This document shows, in pieces, positions 1-11,555 of a stretch of 64,000 nt of DNA. The notes below the pieces were generated by a model, which saw nothing but the letters and a program-made list of their open reading frames with translations, was not told the DNA's origin and searched no databases. The DNA comes from Tiliqua scincoides (taxonomy: Eukaryota; Chordata; Lepidosauria; Squamata; Scincidae), in contig NC_089829.1 of NCBI RefSeq assembly GCF_035046505.1, positions 2,650,001 through 2,714,000 of the forward strand, in the 5' to 3' direction. The first letter of the stretch is position 1. Each line of letters starts with the position of its first letter. A program made the translations under genes and the position numbers.

Positions 1-1150
1 TGAAAGGGGTGGGTGTGCCAGGAACAGCTGAACTGGGCTTGGCGTCTTTTGTGAGCGGGCACTTTCACCAACCTGCTCCATCTGGGAGCCTGGCAAGTTG
101 TCCATCAGGACCAGAAGAGGGAGTACACCCATGCACGTGTCTATGATATTTTGTATTGTCCTGGTTTTCAATACCTGCAAGCTGCTTTTAGGAGCCAGCG
201 TTGGCTTGAGATGGGGGACAAATGTAGCTATGGGGAAGGGCCCAGCCTAGAGTGAGTGTGGCGTGAATGGCTTCAATCCAAAGGAAGAAGGTACCAGAGG
301 ATGGTGGGGCAGGGGGAAGAATGCCGTTTTCCTGCCTTCAAGGGCTCCACCATGGCTAAGGCAAAAGGGACTGAAGTCTGCAAGAGGGGTCAAAAAGTCC
401 AGCCCTAAACCCAAGAGAAGTTGGGAGACAGGAAGCAGTCGCTTCCCTGCTGTAGAGTCTGAGAGACGGCCCTCTCGCTGCCCTAGTCCTCCCTGGACAG
501 AATATTTAGGTGTGGTCCTGGGTACCAGGTGGGGGAGGATGGGTGTGGGCTTCATTCCAGCGGAGGCACCTGCTCCTTTGCATTCTGTGCCTGTCGATAT
601 GGGTCTTCTGTTGCAACAAACATGGACGTGCAGACAGGATGCATAGGAGAGCCAGCTTCACTCTTTGCTGAAGAGTATTGTCTGCAGCCTGCCATCATTG
701 AACAAATACAGGCTTCAGTTATGAATCAAATTTAACAGAGACACGAATAGGAAATTTGGAGGAATTTGACACAGCTGTCCATTCAGTTCCCTCTCCAAGT
801 TTTCCTTATGGTCAAATGGGGAATAGCAAGATTCAGTAATATATTTTGAGGTGTCCATGTAGGTGTTCTTTTAATAAAATGAAACTTAATTTTCAGGTTG
901 TCAGCTACAGAATGCAAGGACTGGAAGAGGCTGGTGCTGCTCCATCTTTCCTCTCCAGCTTAGTGGAGCAGTTAACGCTTGGCTGCTGTTGATCTCCCCC
1001 CTCAGCCGTGAAGTCGGTTGAGGAACCTCATTAGCTGCACTTGTCCTCTCTGTTGAGAGCCCCATGCTGTGCATACTGCTGGATGGCAGCACGCCTCCCA
1101 CGCTGGTGCTGACTGCCATAAAGCACCTTCTCATCTGCTCCGTAGCTTCT
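1..1150. other. No recognised gene; unassigned DNA upstream of an L2 LINE
   Basis: Short ORFs occur on both strands (up to about 127 codons) but none shows a domain, splice-flanked exon or conserved motif I recognise. The last 250 bases (from about 900) may be the unrecognised upstream part of the L2 LINE that follows, since the LINE reading frame only becomes convincing near 1220. Confidence 0.4.
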
Positions 1151-1189
1151 CCCACCACTCACTGGAGTGGGTAAGTCAGCGAGAGAGAT

Positions 1190-3108
1190 GGGAGGAAATG
1201 GCTGGGGTTGAATGGGCAAGCCATTGGCAGTGCCAGCAGCGCCAGCACCACCATATCCTTTTTGCACCACACTTTGCAGAGAAGGTCAATCAGATTCGGC
1301 ATGACTTAGACGCTGCTGTGGGCATATCTAGTGATGTCCCCGGGGAACCTGTCTATCCTACTATTTGGGATTCTTTTCAGCTTGTAGAGCCTGAGGATGT
1401 GGACAGGATTCTCTGGAGTGTGAGACCTGCTGCTTGCCCGCTCGACCCTTGCCCAGCATGGCAATTAGGGCTGCCCGGGAAGGGCTGGCCGAGTGGACAG
1501 AGAGGGTGGTGAACTCATCTCTGAGGGAGGGGGTGCTCCCGCCTGCCTTGAAGCAGGCGATGGTGCACCCCCTCCTGAAGAAGCCCTCCCTGGATCCCAC
1601 TAATTTAAACAACTTTCGGCCAGTCTCGAATATCCCATTCCTGGGCAAGGTGGTGGCGTCCCAGCTTCAGAGGGTACTGGAGGAAACGAATTATCTGGAC
1701 CCATTCCAATCTGGCTTCAGGCCGGAGTTTGGGATGGAGACTGCCTTGGTCGCCTTGGTGGATGACCTTCACCGGGGAATGGACAGGGGGAGTGCGTCCC
1801 TGTTAGTCCTGCTGGACCTCTCGGCGGCTTTCGACACCATTGACCATGGTGTCCTTCTGGGTTGGCTGGCCGGGTTGGGGCTTGGAGGCACTGTTTTGAA
1901 GTGGTTCCGCTCCTTCCTGGCTGACAGATCACAGAAGGTGGTGCTGGGGGACGCTTGTTTGGCACCCCGACCTCTTAGGTTTGGGGTGCCGCAAGGTTCC
2001 ATCTTATCCCCCATGCTCTTTAACATCTACATGAAGCCGCTGGGAGAGGTCATCCGGGGGTTTGGAGTGGGGTGCCATCAATATGCCGACGACACCCAGC
2101 TTTATCTCTCCTTTCCCCCTGATTCTGAGAAGGCGGTTGGGGTCCTGGATCACTGTCTGGAGGCGGTTAGGGGCTGGATGTGGGCGAACAAGCTGAAATT
2201 AAATCCAGATAAGACAGAGGTGCTTTTGGTTCGGAAATCCACAGCTCAGGTATTGGACTATCATCCTGCTCTGAATGGTGTTGCACTCCCTCTGAAGGAG
2301 CAGGTCCGCAGCTTGGGGGTTCTCCTGGATCCACAGCTGCACCTGGAGTCCCAGGTGGTGGTGGTGGCCAGGGGAGCCTTTGCTCAGCTTCGGCTGATTC
2401 GCCAGCTGCGACCGTACCTGAGCTGTGCGGACCTGGCCACGGTAACCCATGCCCTAGTGACATCTAGTTTAGATTATTGCAATGTAGGGCTGCCTTTGAA
2501 AACGGTCCGGAAATTACAACTAGTACAGAACGCGGCTGCTCGTGTGGTTGCTGGGGCACGTCGGTTTGACTCTGTCGAGCCGTTGCTTCGGCGACTACAC
2601 TGGCTGCCGGTTCTGTTCCGGGCCCAATTCAAGGTGCTAGTTTTGACTTTTAAAGCCCTTTATGGCTCGGGCCCGGGGTATTTGAGGGACCGCCTCCTTC
2701 CTTACAATCCTGCCTGTACTCTTAGATCATCTGGGGGGGCTCTTTTGACTGTGCCGCCACCAAGAGATGTGAGAGGGGCGGCGGCCAGGAAGAGGGCCTT
2801 CTCAGTGGTGGCCCACGAACTTTGGAATACCCTTAGAATTGAGAACTGCTCCCTCGTTGCTAATATTTCTGCGTGGACTGAAGACCTTTTTATTTCAAAA
2901 AGCTTTTAACTGTTGACAGGCTGGCTGGCTTTCTTCTTTTATATTAGAATCCACAGGGTTTGTTTTTAGATTTTTAATTATTTGAAAACTGTTTTTATTA
3001 TTGTTTTTAATTGTTAATTTTGTATTTTTAATTGTTGTAGGCTGCCTTGTGTGCCCATGGGGCAAAAAGGCGGGATATAAATTAATAAAATAATAATAAT
3101 AATAATAT
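1190..3108 (+). mobile_element. L2-clade LINE, 5'-truncated, with AT-rich microsatellite tail
   Basis: This is a non-LTR retrotransposon of the L2 type. The endonuclease domain is missing or not recognisable; the sequence starts with the linker before the reverse transcriptase (residues like VEPEDVDRIL and LDPCP), continues through the whole RT and C-terminal region, and ends in a short 3' UTR with an (AAT)n-type tail after a GGCGGGATATAAAT-like stem. The same tail type recurs near 7.8 kb, 20.6 kb (reversed) and 28.0 kb (reversed). A single frameshift near 1455 separates the linker (frame of 1069-1512) from the RT frame (1434-2909), so this copy is not autonomous as it stands. Confidence 0.85.
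1434..2909 (+). CDS. L2 LINE reverse transcriptase ORF (491 codons, partial ORF2)
   Basis: It encodes the polymerase part of an L2-type ORF2, which would copy the element's RNA into DNA at a nicked target. Visible RT blocks in order: PLLKKPSLDP and FRPVSNIPFLGK (about residues 44-70), LLDLSAAFDTIDH with the first catalytic Asp (about 127-140), GVPQGSILSPMLFNIYM (about 184-200), the catalytic YADD at 217-220, then LKLNPDKTEVLLV and the L2-typical tail SLDYCN, RLHWLPV, LTFKALYG and AFSVVAHELWNTL. The ORF is open over almost 1.5 kb, which suggests a fairly recent insertion, but its start lies after a frameshift, so the ATG at 1458 or any other start here is not the natural one. Confidence 0.85.
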   Translation: MPARPLPSMAIRAAREGLAEWTERVVNSSLREGVLPPALKQAMVHPLLKKPSLDPTNLNNFRPVSNIPFLGKVVASQLQRVLEETNYLDPFQSGFRPEFGMETALVALVDDLHRGMDRGSASLLVLLDLSAAFDTIDHGVLLGWLAGLGLGGTVLKWFRSFLADRSQKVVLGDACLAPRPLRFGVPQGSILSPMLFNIYMKPLGEVIRGFGVGCHQYADDTQLYLSFPPDSEKAVGVLDHCLEAVRGWMWANKLKLNPDKTEVLLVRKSTAQVLDYHPALNGVALPLKEQVRSLGVLLDPQLHLESQVVVVARGAFAQLRLIRQLRPYLSCADLATVTHALVTSSLDYCNVGLPLKTVRKLQLVQNAAARVVAGARRFDSVEPLLRRLHWLPVLFRAQFKVLVLTFKALYGSGPGYLRDRLLPYNPACTLRSSGGALLTVPPPRDVRGAAARKRAFSVVAHELWNTLRIENCSLVANISAWTEDLFISKSF

Positions 3109-3707
3109 CCCATTGGCTGTTGTTGACGTTGCAGAATCTTTGCTGTTTTCTTAAGAAAATCTAGTCTTGGTGACTCTAGATTTACTTAAGCCATTTCTGC
3201 TCAGCACTGCCTGTTGCCCTGATGCAACAGGGATCAAATGTCACCTGTGGGCTGGGCAGAAATGGGTTAAAGAACCATTGCAGTTGCTGAAACTCTCCTG
3301 GAAGGTGATGGGGAGACGGGGTGACCAGACTCCAGCAAGAATCATGGGCTCCCTGAATGTGCCTGGCTAGGCCTGCTGTCTGAAGCTGGCCTGGAAGCCA
3401 AGAGTTGCATTGGACCCTAATGTGGAGTCTTTTTGATTTTTCAGAAAACCTTCCAGTTGGGAAGCATCAGGAAGCTGGACCAAATAGTTACCCCTCTCCC
3501 CTAGTTACCCCTCCATCTGCTGTGGATACAGCTCTACTATGGATTACTGTGGATCTACTATGAGGCATCATTCTTAATGATTTTACTTATTGTTAGACAT
3601 TGTAAATTTTTTTTTAGTAACTCTGCAAGCCACCCTGCTATTTGCTGTGGTGTGGGAAAGTGCAGACTTACTGTCTTGTTGTAAAACAATCTCCTTGTTG
3701 TAAAAAC
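3109..3707. other. Intergenic stretch with a small TTAA-flanked MITE
   Basis: No gene is seen. It contains the 85-bp piggyBac-like MITE listed separately, then plain sequence leading into the decayed 3' UTR of the first zinc-finger unit. Confidence 0.5.
3186..3270. mobile_element. Small piggyBac-like MITE flanked by TTAA
   Basis: An 85-bp element begins and ends with TTAA and has imperfect inverted ends (CCATTTCTGCTCAGC and GCTGGGCAGAAATGGG). A second copy of the same family, in the other orientation, lies at 25336-25418 and is also bounded by TTAA. TTAA target duplication is the hallmark of piggyBac transposases, so the assignment follows from the ends, not from any coding sequence. Confidence 0.6.
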
Positions 3708-3713
3708 TTTATT
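3708..3713 (-). terminator. Relic polyadenylation signal of the decayed zinc-finger unit
   Basis: On the minus strand this reads AATAAA. The flanking 150 bases resemble the 3' UTRs of zinc-finger genes 2 (about 17.92-18.06 kb) and 3 (about 40.97-41.11 kb): a TTTATTCTTTG core, then a CATTTCA stretch and a GGGACTCA-like stretch in the same order. Confidence 0.5.
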
Positions 3714-3858
3714 CTTTGTCTTCTTTGAAAGAAGATGAAGAAGAAACAAGTACTTAGGATACATTTCACTAGAATACTGGAGAAATAAAAATAAGTTTTC
3801 AAGCATGAATTTGTTGTTGTGAAGAAAGGGACTCACCTTTGAAAATGCTTCCTGCCTC

Positions 3859-5620
<1,762 letters not shown>

Positions 5621-5784
5621 CTCACTGCAATTCAAATGGAATTGTACCAGGACAGGAAAAGCTGCAGGGTAAGAGAAAGAAGTGGAAAATATGGACATTT
5701 TCACTTTGGCAGTAAGTTCAAGAGGAAAATCCCCTCTGAGATAGGGGGAGAGACCCCCCAGCTGTCCCTGCCCATCTTCCTCAC

Positions 5785-5868
5785 CTGGACCAGATGGGAA
5801 GCAGCCATTTCTGTTTCTCCACAAGAACCTGATGGGTTGGTTTTCACTGGCCCCCATCTCTCCACTGC
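5785..5868 (-). pseudogene. Start exon of the decayed KRAB-ZNF unit
   Basis: An 84-bp exon is bounded by the acceptor CCTGACAG and the donor CAG/GTGAGG on the minus strand. It matches the start exons of genes 1-3 in position, length (83-91 bp) and content, ending in codons for MAASHLVQ (compare MAAMHLVQ in gene 3). A farther upstream ATG is not in frame with this end. The KRAB exon it should join is gone, so it is a relic although its splice signals look sound. Confidence 0.75.
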
Positions 5869-5969
5869 CTGTCAGGGAGAGAAAGCAGGAGAACCATACA
5901 AGGATATTCATCTTATACACACTTCATATCAAATATTCTTGTTTGAATCTTTTCTGCTAATTGCAGTAA

Positions 5970-6135
5970 GGGTGCAATCCTAAACCCTTATGTCAGTACT
6001 TTCCAGCCAGTGGGAAGTGTGCTGCATCCTGTAATTGGGTATCATTCATGGAGGCCTCCTCAAAGTAAGGGAATGTTTGTTCCCTTACCTCAGAGCTGCA
6101 TTGCTCTTAAGTCAGTGCTGGAAAGCCCTTAGCCC
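5970..6135. mobile_element. Harbinger-type MITE fragment (GGG-CAATCCTA family)
   Basis: It starts GGGTGCAATCCTAAACCC after a TAA and contains the family's internal landmarks: a CTGCATCCTG segment, GGAGGCCTCCTCAAAGTAAGGG and TTCCCTTACCTC, then GTGCTGGAAAGCCCT. The right end is incomplete. Related copies are at 13.65, 15.94, 44.21, 47.26, 48.27, 53.73 and 60.82 kb. Confidence 0.6.
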
Positions 6136-6512
6136 TGGTTTAGAGCAATTCCTGGAGGAGGAGCAGTTCATGAATGGCTGCTAACCCCGAGGGCGACTTG
6201 TTACATATCTCCAAGTGCAGAGGCCGTCTGCGTTGGGAGGTTTACCTTTGTGCCTGGCCTGTGGGTTCCAGAGAGGCATTTGGGAAGTTCAGCGGCAGAA
6301 TCTGCCCAAGGAGCCCCAGCCCTCCACAGAGGACCTCCAGGAAAAAGGGACAGAGGGACTGGCAGAAAAATTGAGAGCTCAGCAGCAACAGCACCTAGGC
6401 TTGAAGACAGGGGAGCCAGGGTGGGGGAATCCCCAGGCCCCAAAACAAATTATGCAGTACAAAACAATTTTATTACAAAATAAATGTCGGTACCTTGATC
6501 TCAGCCTAACTA

Positions 6513-6704
6513 GGGCTGCATTTCCGCTACAGCTTTAATCCACTTTCAATGCACTAGTTTCCCAATACATTCTGGAGACTGTAGTTTGTTAAGGGTGGCT
6601 CTCACAGCTCTCAGATTCCTTAACCCACTACAGTCCCCCTAGAATGTGTTGGAGGAACAGAAGTGCATTGGAAGTGGATTAAAGCTGTAGTGGAAATGCA
6701 GCCC
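6513..6704. mobile_element. Unclassified MITE with long terminal inverted repeats
   Basis: About 30 bases at each end are inverted copies (GGGCTGCATTTCCGCTACAG at the left; its complement with few changes at the right), around a CTGTAGT/ACTACAG-rich core. No clear target duplication is visible. A related core (ACTACAACTCCCAGA) occurs near 44.95 kb. Confidence 0.6.
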
Positions 6705-6709
6705 AGGTC

Positions 6710-7480
6710 TTCTCCATAAGCACCAATATGTGTTAATACCAATGGTGTACCCAGGTCTTCTGGTGCCCAGGGCAACACCTGATGTCATGATGCCATGCAG
6801 CGTCATGACGTCATCTGCACACTCGTGCTCCAACCGCTTCCCGACAGGAAGTAGTGGAGTGTGAGAACGTGCTTGGCAGCTGGCTGGGCGAATTTGTCCA
6901 ACTGGCTACATGTGCTCCAACTGCTTCTTGATGGATAAGCAGTTGGAGTGCATCCTCTGGTGCCCCCCAAATGGTACCCAGGGCATGTATCATGTTTTGC
7001 CACAGGGGCGGTATGCCTCTGATTAGTACAGTTCAGACATGGGAAAGTGAAGCATACACCTTCAGACCAGAATGACAAGGCCAGCAGTAGGTGACCCCCA
7101 GTTCAGTTCACAGAATTCCCAGGCCCAGATAGTCAGCTCCACCTGTGTCTGCAACACATGGCCTTGAACCAAGTCAGCCTGTGTTTTGGTACTGTCTGAA
7201 AGTGAAGTTAACAGTATGGAGTACAAAGATAGGTCTGGAGCAAAGAAGAAAAAGGAGGAAGACAATGACAAATCCAAAAAAAAAAAAAAAAAGCCAGGCA
7301 AGTTTATGCCACCCAGGCTTGGTTTCAAAATCATCACCCAGGAATGGGGGAGAGAGTGCAAGGCAGTCCATGGGTGCCCCTGCATTGTTGGAAGGAGAAA
7401 AGGTCCACGAGGAGAACTGTGCTGGGAAAGAAGAGGAGAAACACAGTAGCACTACTCAGAGGAAGGAAATCATCCCAGGA
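6710..7480. other. No recognised gene; repeat-like segments
   Basis: The part 6.75-7.03 kb carries inverted-looking pieces (GGTACCCAGGGCA against GGTGTACCCAGGTC) typical of an old DNA element, and a poly(A) run sits at 7277. The lysine-rich and phenylalanine-rich ORFs over the A-tract are low-complexity artefacts. Confidence 0.4.
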
Positions 7481-7484
7481 GGTC

Positions 7485-7852
7485 TGGTCTAGAGGGCAGG
7501 AGGTCTGGTCTAGAGGGTAGAGCCTCCATTTGCCTGAAGATTAACATCCACAAGGTCGCCAGTTCGAGGCCACCGGCACCGTGTGACCTTGAAGCAGCTG
7601 GCAAGCTGCAGCTGAGCTGTTCCATCTGCTCGGAGCGTGGGAGGATGGAGGCCAGAATGTTAAACCAGATCGGAGTGTAACATCTTGAATGTGGTGGTTC
7701 TTGAAAGAGAGAACCTTCTTTCAATTTGTAAAAATCCCTGCGTGGATTTAATAAGCCTGCCTGTGTAAACCGCCTTTAATAAAGTCTTGAATAAAGACCA
7801 AGAAAGGCGGTATATAAATACTGTATATTATTATATTATTATTATCCCATTC
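7485..7852 (+). mobile_element. tRNA-derived SINE with L2-like 3' tail
   Basis: The head carries an A-box-like stretch (TGGTCTAGAGGGTAGAG) and a B box (CAGTTCGAGGCC) as in tRNA-promoted SINEs. The body is followed by a 3' tail (AAGGCGGTATATAAAT and a TATTAT-type microsatellite) resembling the L2 tail near 3.08 kb, so an L2-type LINE is the likely mobiliser. ATCCCA occurs on both flanks, a possible short target duplication. The head motif GGAGGTCTGGTCTAGAGGG is doubled. Confidence 0.7.
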
Positions 7853-8059
7853 AAATCCAGGTTTTCAGGCAGTTTCAGTCTTACTCCTGTTCAGTTAAAA
7901 GTGGCATTTAAAAACTTGTTTTAAAAAGGTAGTAGCTTCTGGTCTGTAGTGACAATTGAAGAGGGGGCCAGCAGGCATCTTGCCCCGGCCCCAGTGCCAG
8001 CTCTCAGCAGCAGCCCTGGTAGCAGTAGCTCTGCCCTGCCGCCCACCCCATCCTGGGCC

Positions 8060-8560
8060 ATCCTAAATAAAGCTCACTTACCCTTGCCGAGCATGCCCAG
8101 TTGCACAGGCTGAAGCTGGCAGCCCTGGAAAAGGCACCTGATCTGTCTTGCTTAAGAGAAATTCCATGAAACATGATCAGAAACCCTTCCCGGAGTCTCC
8201 ACTTGCACACAGACTGGGACTGGGATGGTCCACCAACACTTTCCTTTGGGAATAAATTGAAATTGTTCAGGACAAGTTCCAAGCTGGGGAAAGGCAGAGA
8301 GTGGGCAAGCTCCGTTCCTGGCACTGCAGCCTCGCCCTTGCTAGCTCTCTGAGATGGTGCCTCGTCTGAAAGCATCGCTGCTGAGAAGCCAGTCTGGTCT
8401 CTGTTTCCCAGCTGTCAGTCTTCTTCCAGCCATTCTTGAATCCTGCATCAACTCCACTTGCAGCTTGTTCTTTTGATTGCTCTTTAACTTAACCCACAAT
8501 CATGCGCTCTACTCGTGTATCAATTGAGAGACTCTCTCTTCTCTTCCTATGAGTGATGGG
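8060..8560 (-). promoter_or_regulatory. Relic promoter / leader-exon region of the decayed KRAB-ZNF unit
   Basis: The GAGCATGCCCAGTTGC block and following sequence through GGGACTGGGATGGTCCACC match the CpG-rich region upstream of gene 2 (about 22.98-23.13 kb) and in part that of gene 1 (about 15.2 kb). A donor-like site (GTAAGTGAG on the minus strand) sits where genes 1 and 2 have their leader-exon donor. Homology seems to resume at 8475-8560 (TTGATTGCTCTT and ATTGAGAGACTCTC) against 24.89-24.96 kb. The CpGs are largely lost. Confidence 0.6.
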
Positions 8561-8613
8561 TTTCATTTTTTGATATCCTTCTTCACCAATATCTTTTCCA
8601 GTAGCAGTTGCTA

Positions 8614-8647
<34 letters not shown>
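8614..8647. repeat. (TC)n microsatellite
   Basis: An uninterrupted CT dinucleotide run of about 34 bases. Confidence 0.95.
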
Positions 8648-8651
<4 letters not shown>

Positions 8652-9628
8652 GTATATGATTATGAGCCCTTCTGGGGCAGGGAACCATTCATTGATTTAT
8701 TTCATTATGTAAATAGTTTTGTTGAAAAGAATACGTATTCTTAATATATCTCCATGCCTTGAAATATTCATGGCAACAAATCTTGCTGCTGTTTCCATAC
8801 CTCATAGCATAAAATTCTGTTTTGAAGAACAGCTGGGCATGCCCAGCCCTTCACCCTAGCCACCCATCTCCTGCCCTGGAGAGCTGAAGCCTGGTGGGAA
8901 TATGTAACAAACAACCCCCCCCTCCCCAACAGGAATATTAATTCAGGGGAGTTATCAAATGGCAGTCTGTCGCTACTCCCTTAATTCAACAGGCACAGAT
9001 TCCCTCTGAAGAGAGCCTGAAGGAATCTTTTGGCCCACTAGGACCAAAAAGATTTGTACAAAATGCACCCTGTGGTAACACCCCCACCCACCCACCCCCC
9101 TTTCACCTCAAGCATTCACCCCCATTCAGTAGAATGGTCAATCAGTCCAAGGACTGCATTTGGCTGAGCAGTGATTTCCCATTTCAAATAAACACACAGT
9201 GTGAAAAGTTTAAAATAATTTTATTTCAGGAATAAAATTCACAGGTGAGCAACCAAGAGGCACAAAGCCCAGGAAATTGAGTTCAGAGAGAGAGGCATCA
9301 TTCGCAGAGCACAAAAAAATCCACAAAATCTAACTCAGCTATAGTTACACATGCACATTCCAGCATCTCAGCCAAAGTCCAAACACAGAGAGATAGTTCA
9401 TGGTGCAATGGATAGCAGGCCTCCCTTGCCAGGTTCAGGCAAAAAATTGCTTTAACAGACCATAATATAGAGTAGAATGCTCCAATCAGGATCTCAATGG
9501 CTTTGTGCTGGATCAGGCTACCTGGCAACTGTTCTTTAGTCATGTAACCCCCCCACCATGTATATAACTTTTATCTTGATTAATTACCCAGATTCCCCTT
9601 TGCATCTTCACAGCTAACCTTTTTAGAT
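8648..9628. other. No recognised gene
   Basis: There are C-rich and A-rich runs near 8.92 and 9.08 kb and an AT-rich stretch. Nothing resembles an exon of a known family. Confidence 0.4.
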
Positions 9629-9838
9629 CAGCATTTTTCACCTTTTTCATCCCATGGCACACTGATAAGGTGCTGAAATTGTCAAGGTGTTTTTTTACAT
9701 ATGACAGGCACTCTGCACTGCTGATGGGGGGCTCACATCCCCCAACAGCCCTACTAGTAAATGGTCCTCCTCAAAGTTCCGTGGCACACCTATTTGCGGC
9801 ACACCAATGAGCTGCAACACAGTGGCTGAAAATCTCTG
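9629..9838. mobile_element. hAT MITE, 210 bp, with perfect 8-bp target duplication
   Basis: The ends are CAGCATTTTTCACC and GGCTGAAAATCTCTG (inverted), and TTTTAGAT flanks both sides (9621-9628 and 9839-9846). An 8-bp duplication with CAG...CTG ends is the hAT signature. Confidence 0.85.
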
Positions 9839-9859
9839 TTTTAGATAACACAGAGTAGC

Positions 9860-10583
9860 CTTCCATACAGGGCCTCTGAGAGGAATTTTATCAGGGGGTG
9901 AAACGGAGGGGGGGTGGCAATGGGGTGGGCAGAATGGAGGCAAACCAGAAAAGGGGAAAGTGGCAACAACTGGATTAGTCTTTGGAGCCCAGGTCTACCA
10001 ATCTTCCCAATGCAGACCTTAGGTCTACCTGCCTGTGCAATGTTGGCAGCTAGATACAGTAATACAGAAAACCAAACACACTCCTAAGTCTCTCTAAAAT
10101 CTTTCAAATATAGAAAATCATTGCATGAGATTTGTGTTTAGGCTTACACAATAATAGAAAGTGTCCTGTGTACACCAAAACCGACTTCTGCAGCACCTGC
10201 AGTCCCACAGCTGTGTTGCTGAGCTCCTCTACGCTCTGTCATGGATAGCAGATCCACCAGTCAAAGAGCTACTTGTAGCAGCAGATGTGACACTGTTAAG
10301 GAATGTATGCATTCCTGGGCCTGATGTGTATGGCTTGTGGCAGTAGTCACTGCCATGTGCCCATGGTAATGCCCTCAGCATCCAGCGTAGGCAGTGAGTC
10401 TGGTGAGATTGGAAAATGTAATATCCTAGGAAATTTCTGGGCTCCCTCCTCTGGTGCCTGGCCCCCTTTCTGACCCTTGGCCCAGGTACAAATAGCTGGC
10501 CCAGTTTCCATAGCTGCAAGTCACTCCGTGTCAAGTCAGAAGATCAAAGGGAGGATCCTGGAGAAGAAATGGCTCCACAGGGT
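9860..10583. other. No gene; MITE head and unique sequence
   Basis: At 9868-9910 lies the terminal segment CAGGGCCTCTGAGAGG with an ATTTTATCAGGGGG continuation, which matches in inverted form the right end of an element at 24.72-24.745 kb. The remainder holds nothing recognised. Confidence 0.45.
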
Positions 10584-11385
10584 CAGTGGCGTAGTGAATG
10601 CTTGGCTGATACCAAGCTCAAAATGATGCCCTGGAGGTGACATCACACCTGGGCTTTAAAAAAAAAAGTGAAAATGGGGGGAAATCGGCCCTCCCAGCAG
10701 CTTACCACCCACTTGCTCTGCAGCCTTCCCCATGCCAGTGGCATAGCTAAAGCATCTACTACTGGAGGTCAAAGAAGATTTTTGTAGCCCTCCTCCACAA
10801 CAAAATCAAATTTAATTAATTAAATAAATAAAAAGTGTGCCCCGAATTGTGTGCCCAGAGACACTGTGCTGGGGTGAAGGGGGACAGTTATTCTCCCCCA
10901 ACTAAATAGAAGAGGAGCACCATTTGAAAAAGTTAAAATTTTAACTTTAGTTAACAGAGGTTAGCAGGTTAGACCCAGTTAGCAGAGGTAACTATATCCT
11001 GAACATGTATGATACATGAAAATGAGAACTGACTCATATTAATACCATATTGGTTTCCCGTTTATCATAATAACACCTAATTGGTTCTCAGAACAATCAG
11101 TCTCATAGATCGGTTTTGAGTTAAGAAAATTCCGTTTTTGTTACATAACACAGTTGTGTTTTTGTTTTCTGATTATTTGGCTATAACTTTTGATAGAATA
11201 GAGATATTTTGACACAGTTTATTTCATTGCATTCTGCATTAAAGTCTGCATCAAATGATATATAATATGATATTATTTGAAAATACCAAGGATTTCACAA
11301 TTTTGACCACTAGTGTCAAGCTCAGGTTTTTGCCCCCCTAAAACTTGTTACCCAGTGCAATTGCTAATCCTTAGCTATGCCACTG
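10584..11385. mobile_element. Composite DNA-element region with CAGTGGC(A/G)TAGC ends
   Basis: The left end reads CAGTGGCGTAGTGAATG (10584), a second left-type end CAGTGGCATAGCTAAAG occurs at 10736, and one right end, CTTAGCTATGCCACTG, closes at 11385, suggesting one element nested in or fused to another. The flanks CACAGGGT and CACAAGGC agree at 6 of 8 bases, a weak hAT-like duplication. An internal AT-rich block (about 11.15-11.32 kb, with ATAACTTTTGATAGAA) recurs at 23.47-23.59 and 24.42-24.54 kb. Confidence 0.5.
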
Positions 11386-11555
11386 CACAAGGCAGTTGAA
11401 TGTGTGAATCTACCAAACTCCAGGAAAATTTTTGAAAATGGAAGTACAAAAGGACTACCTGCCAATAGATCTTTTAAATCACCTTCACTTCTGCACTAAA
11501 CAAACATTTCAAAGGACTGTCAATCAGCACTTCAAAGGAATAACAGTTGAAAGAG

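Noticed and set aside
7145-7492. Lysine-rich ORFs around 7.2-7.5 kb
   Set aside because: They run through a poly(A) tract and are mirrored by a Phe-rich ORF on the other strand; low-complexity artefact.
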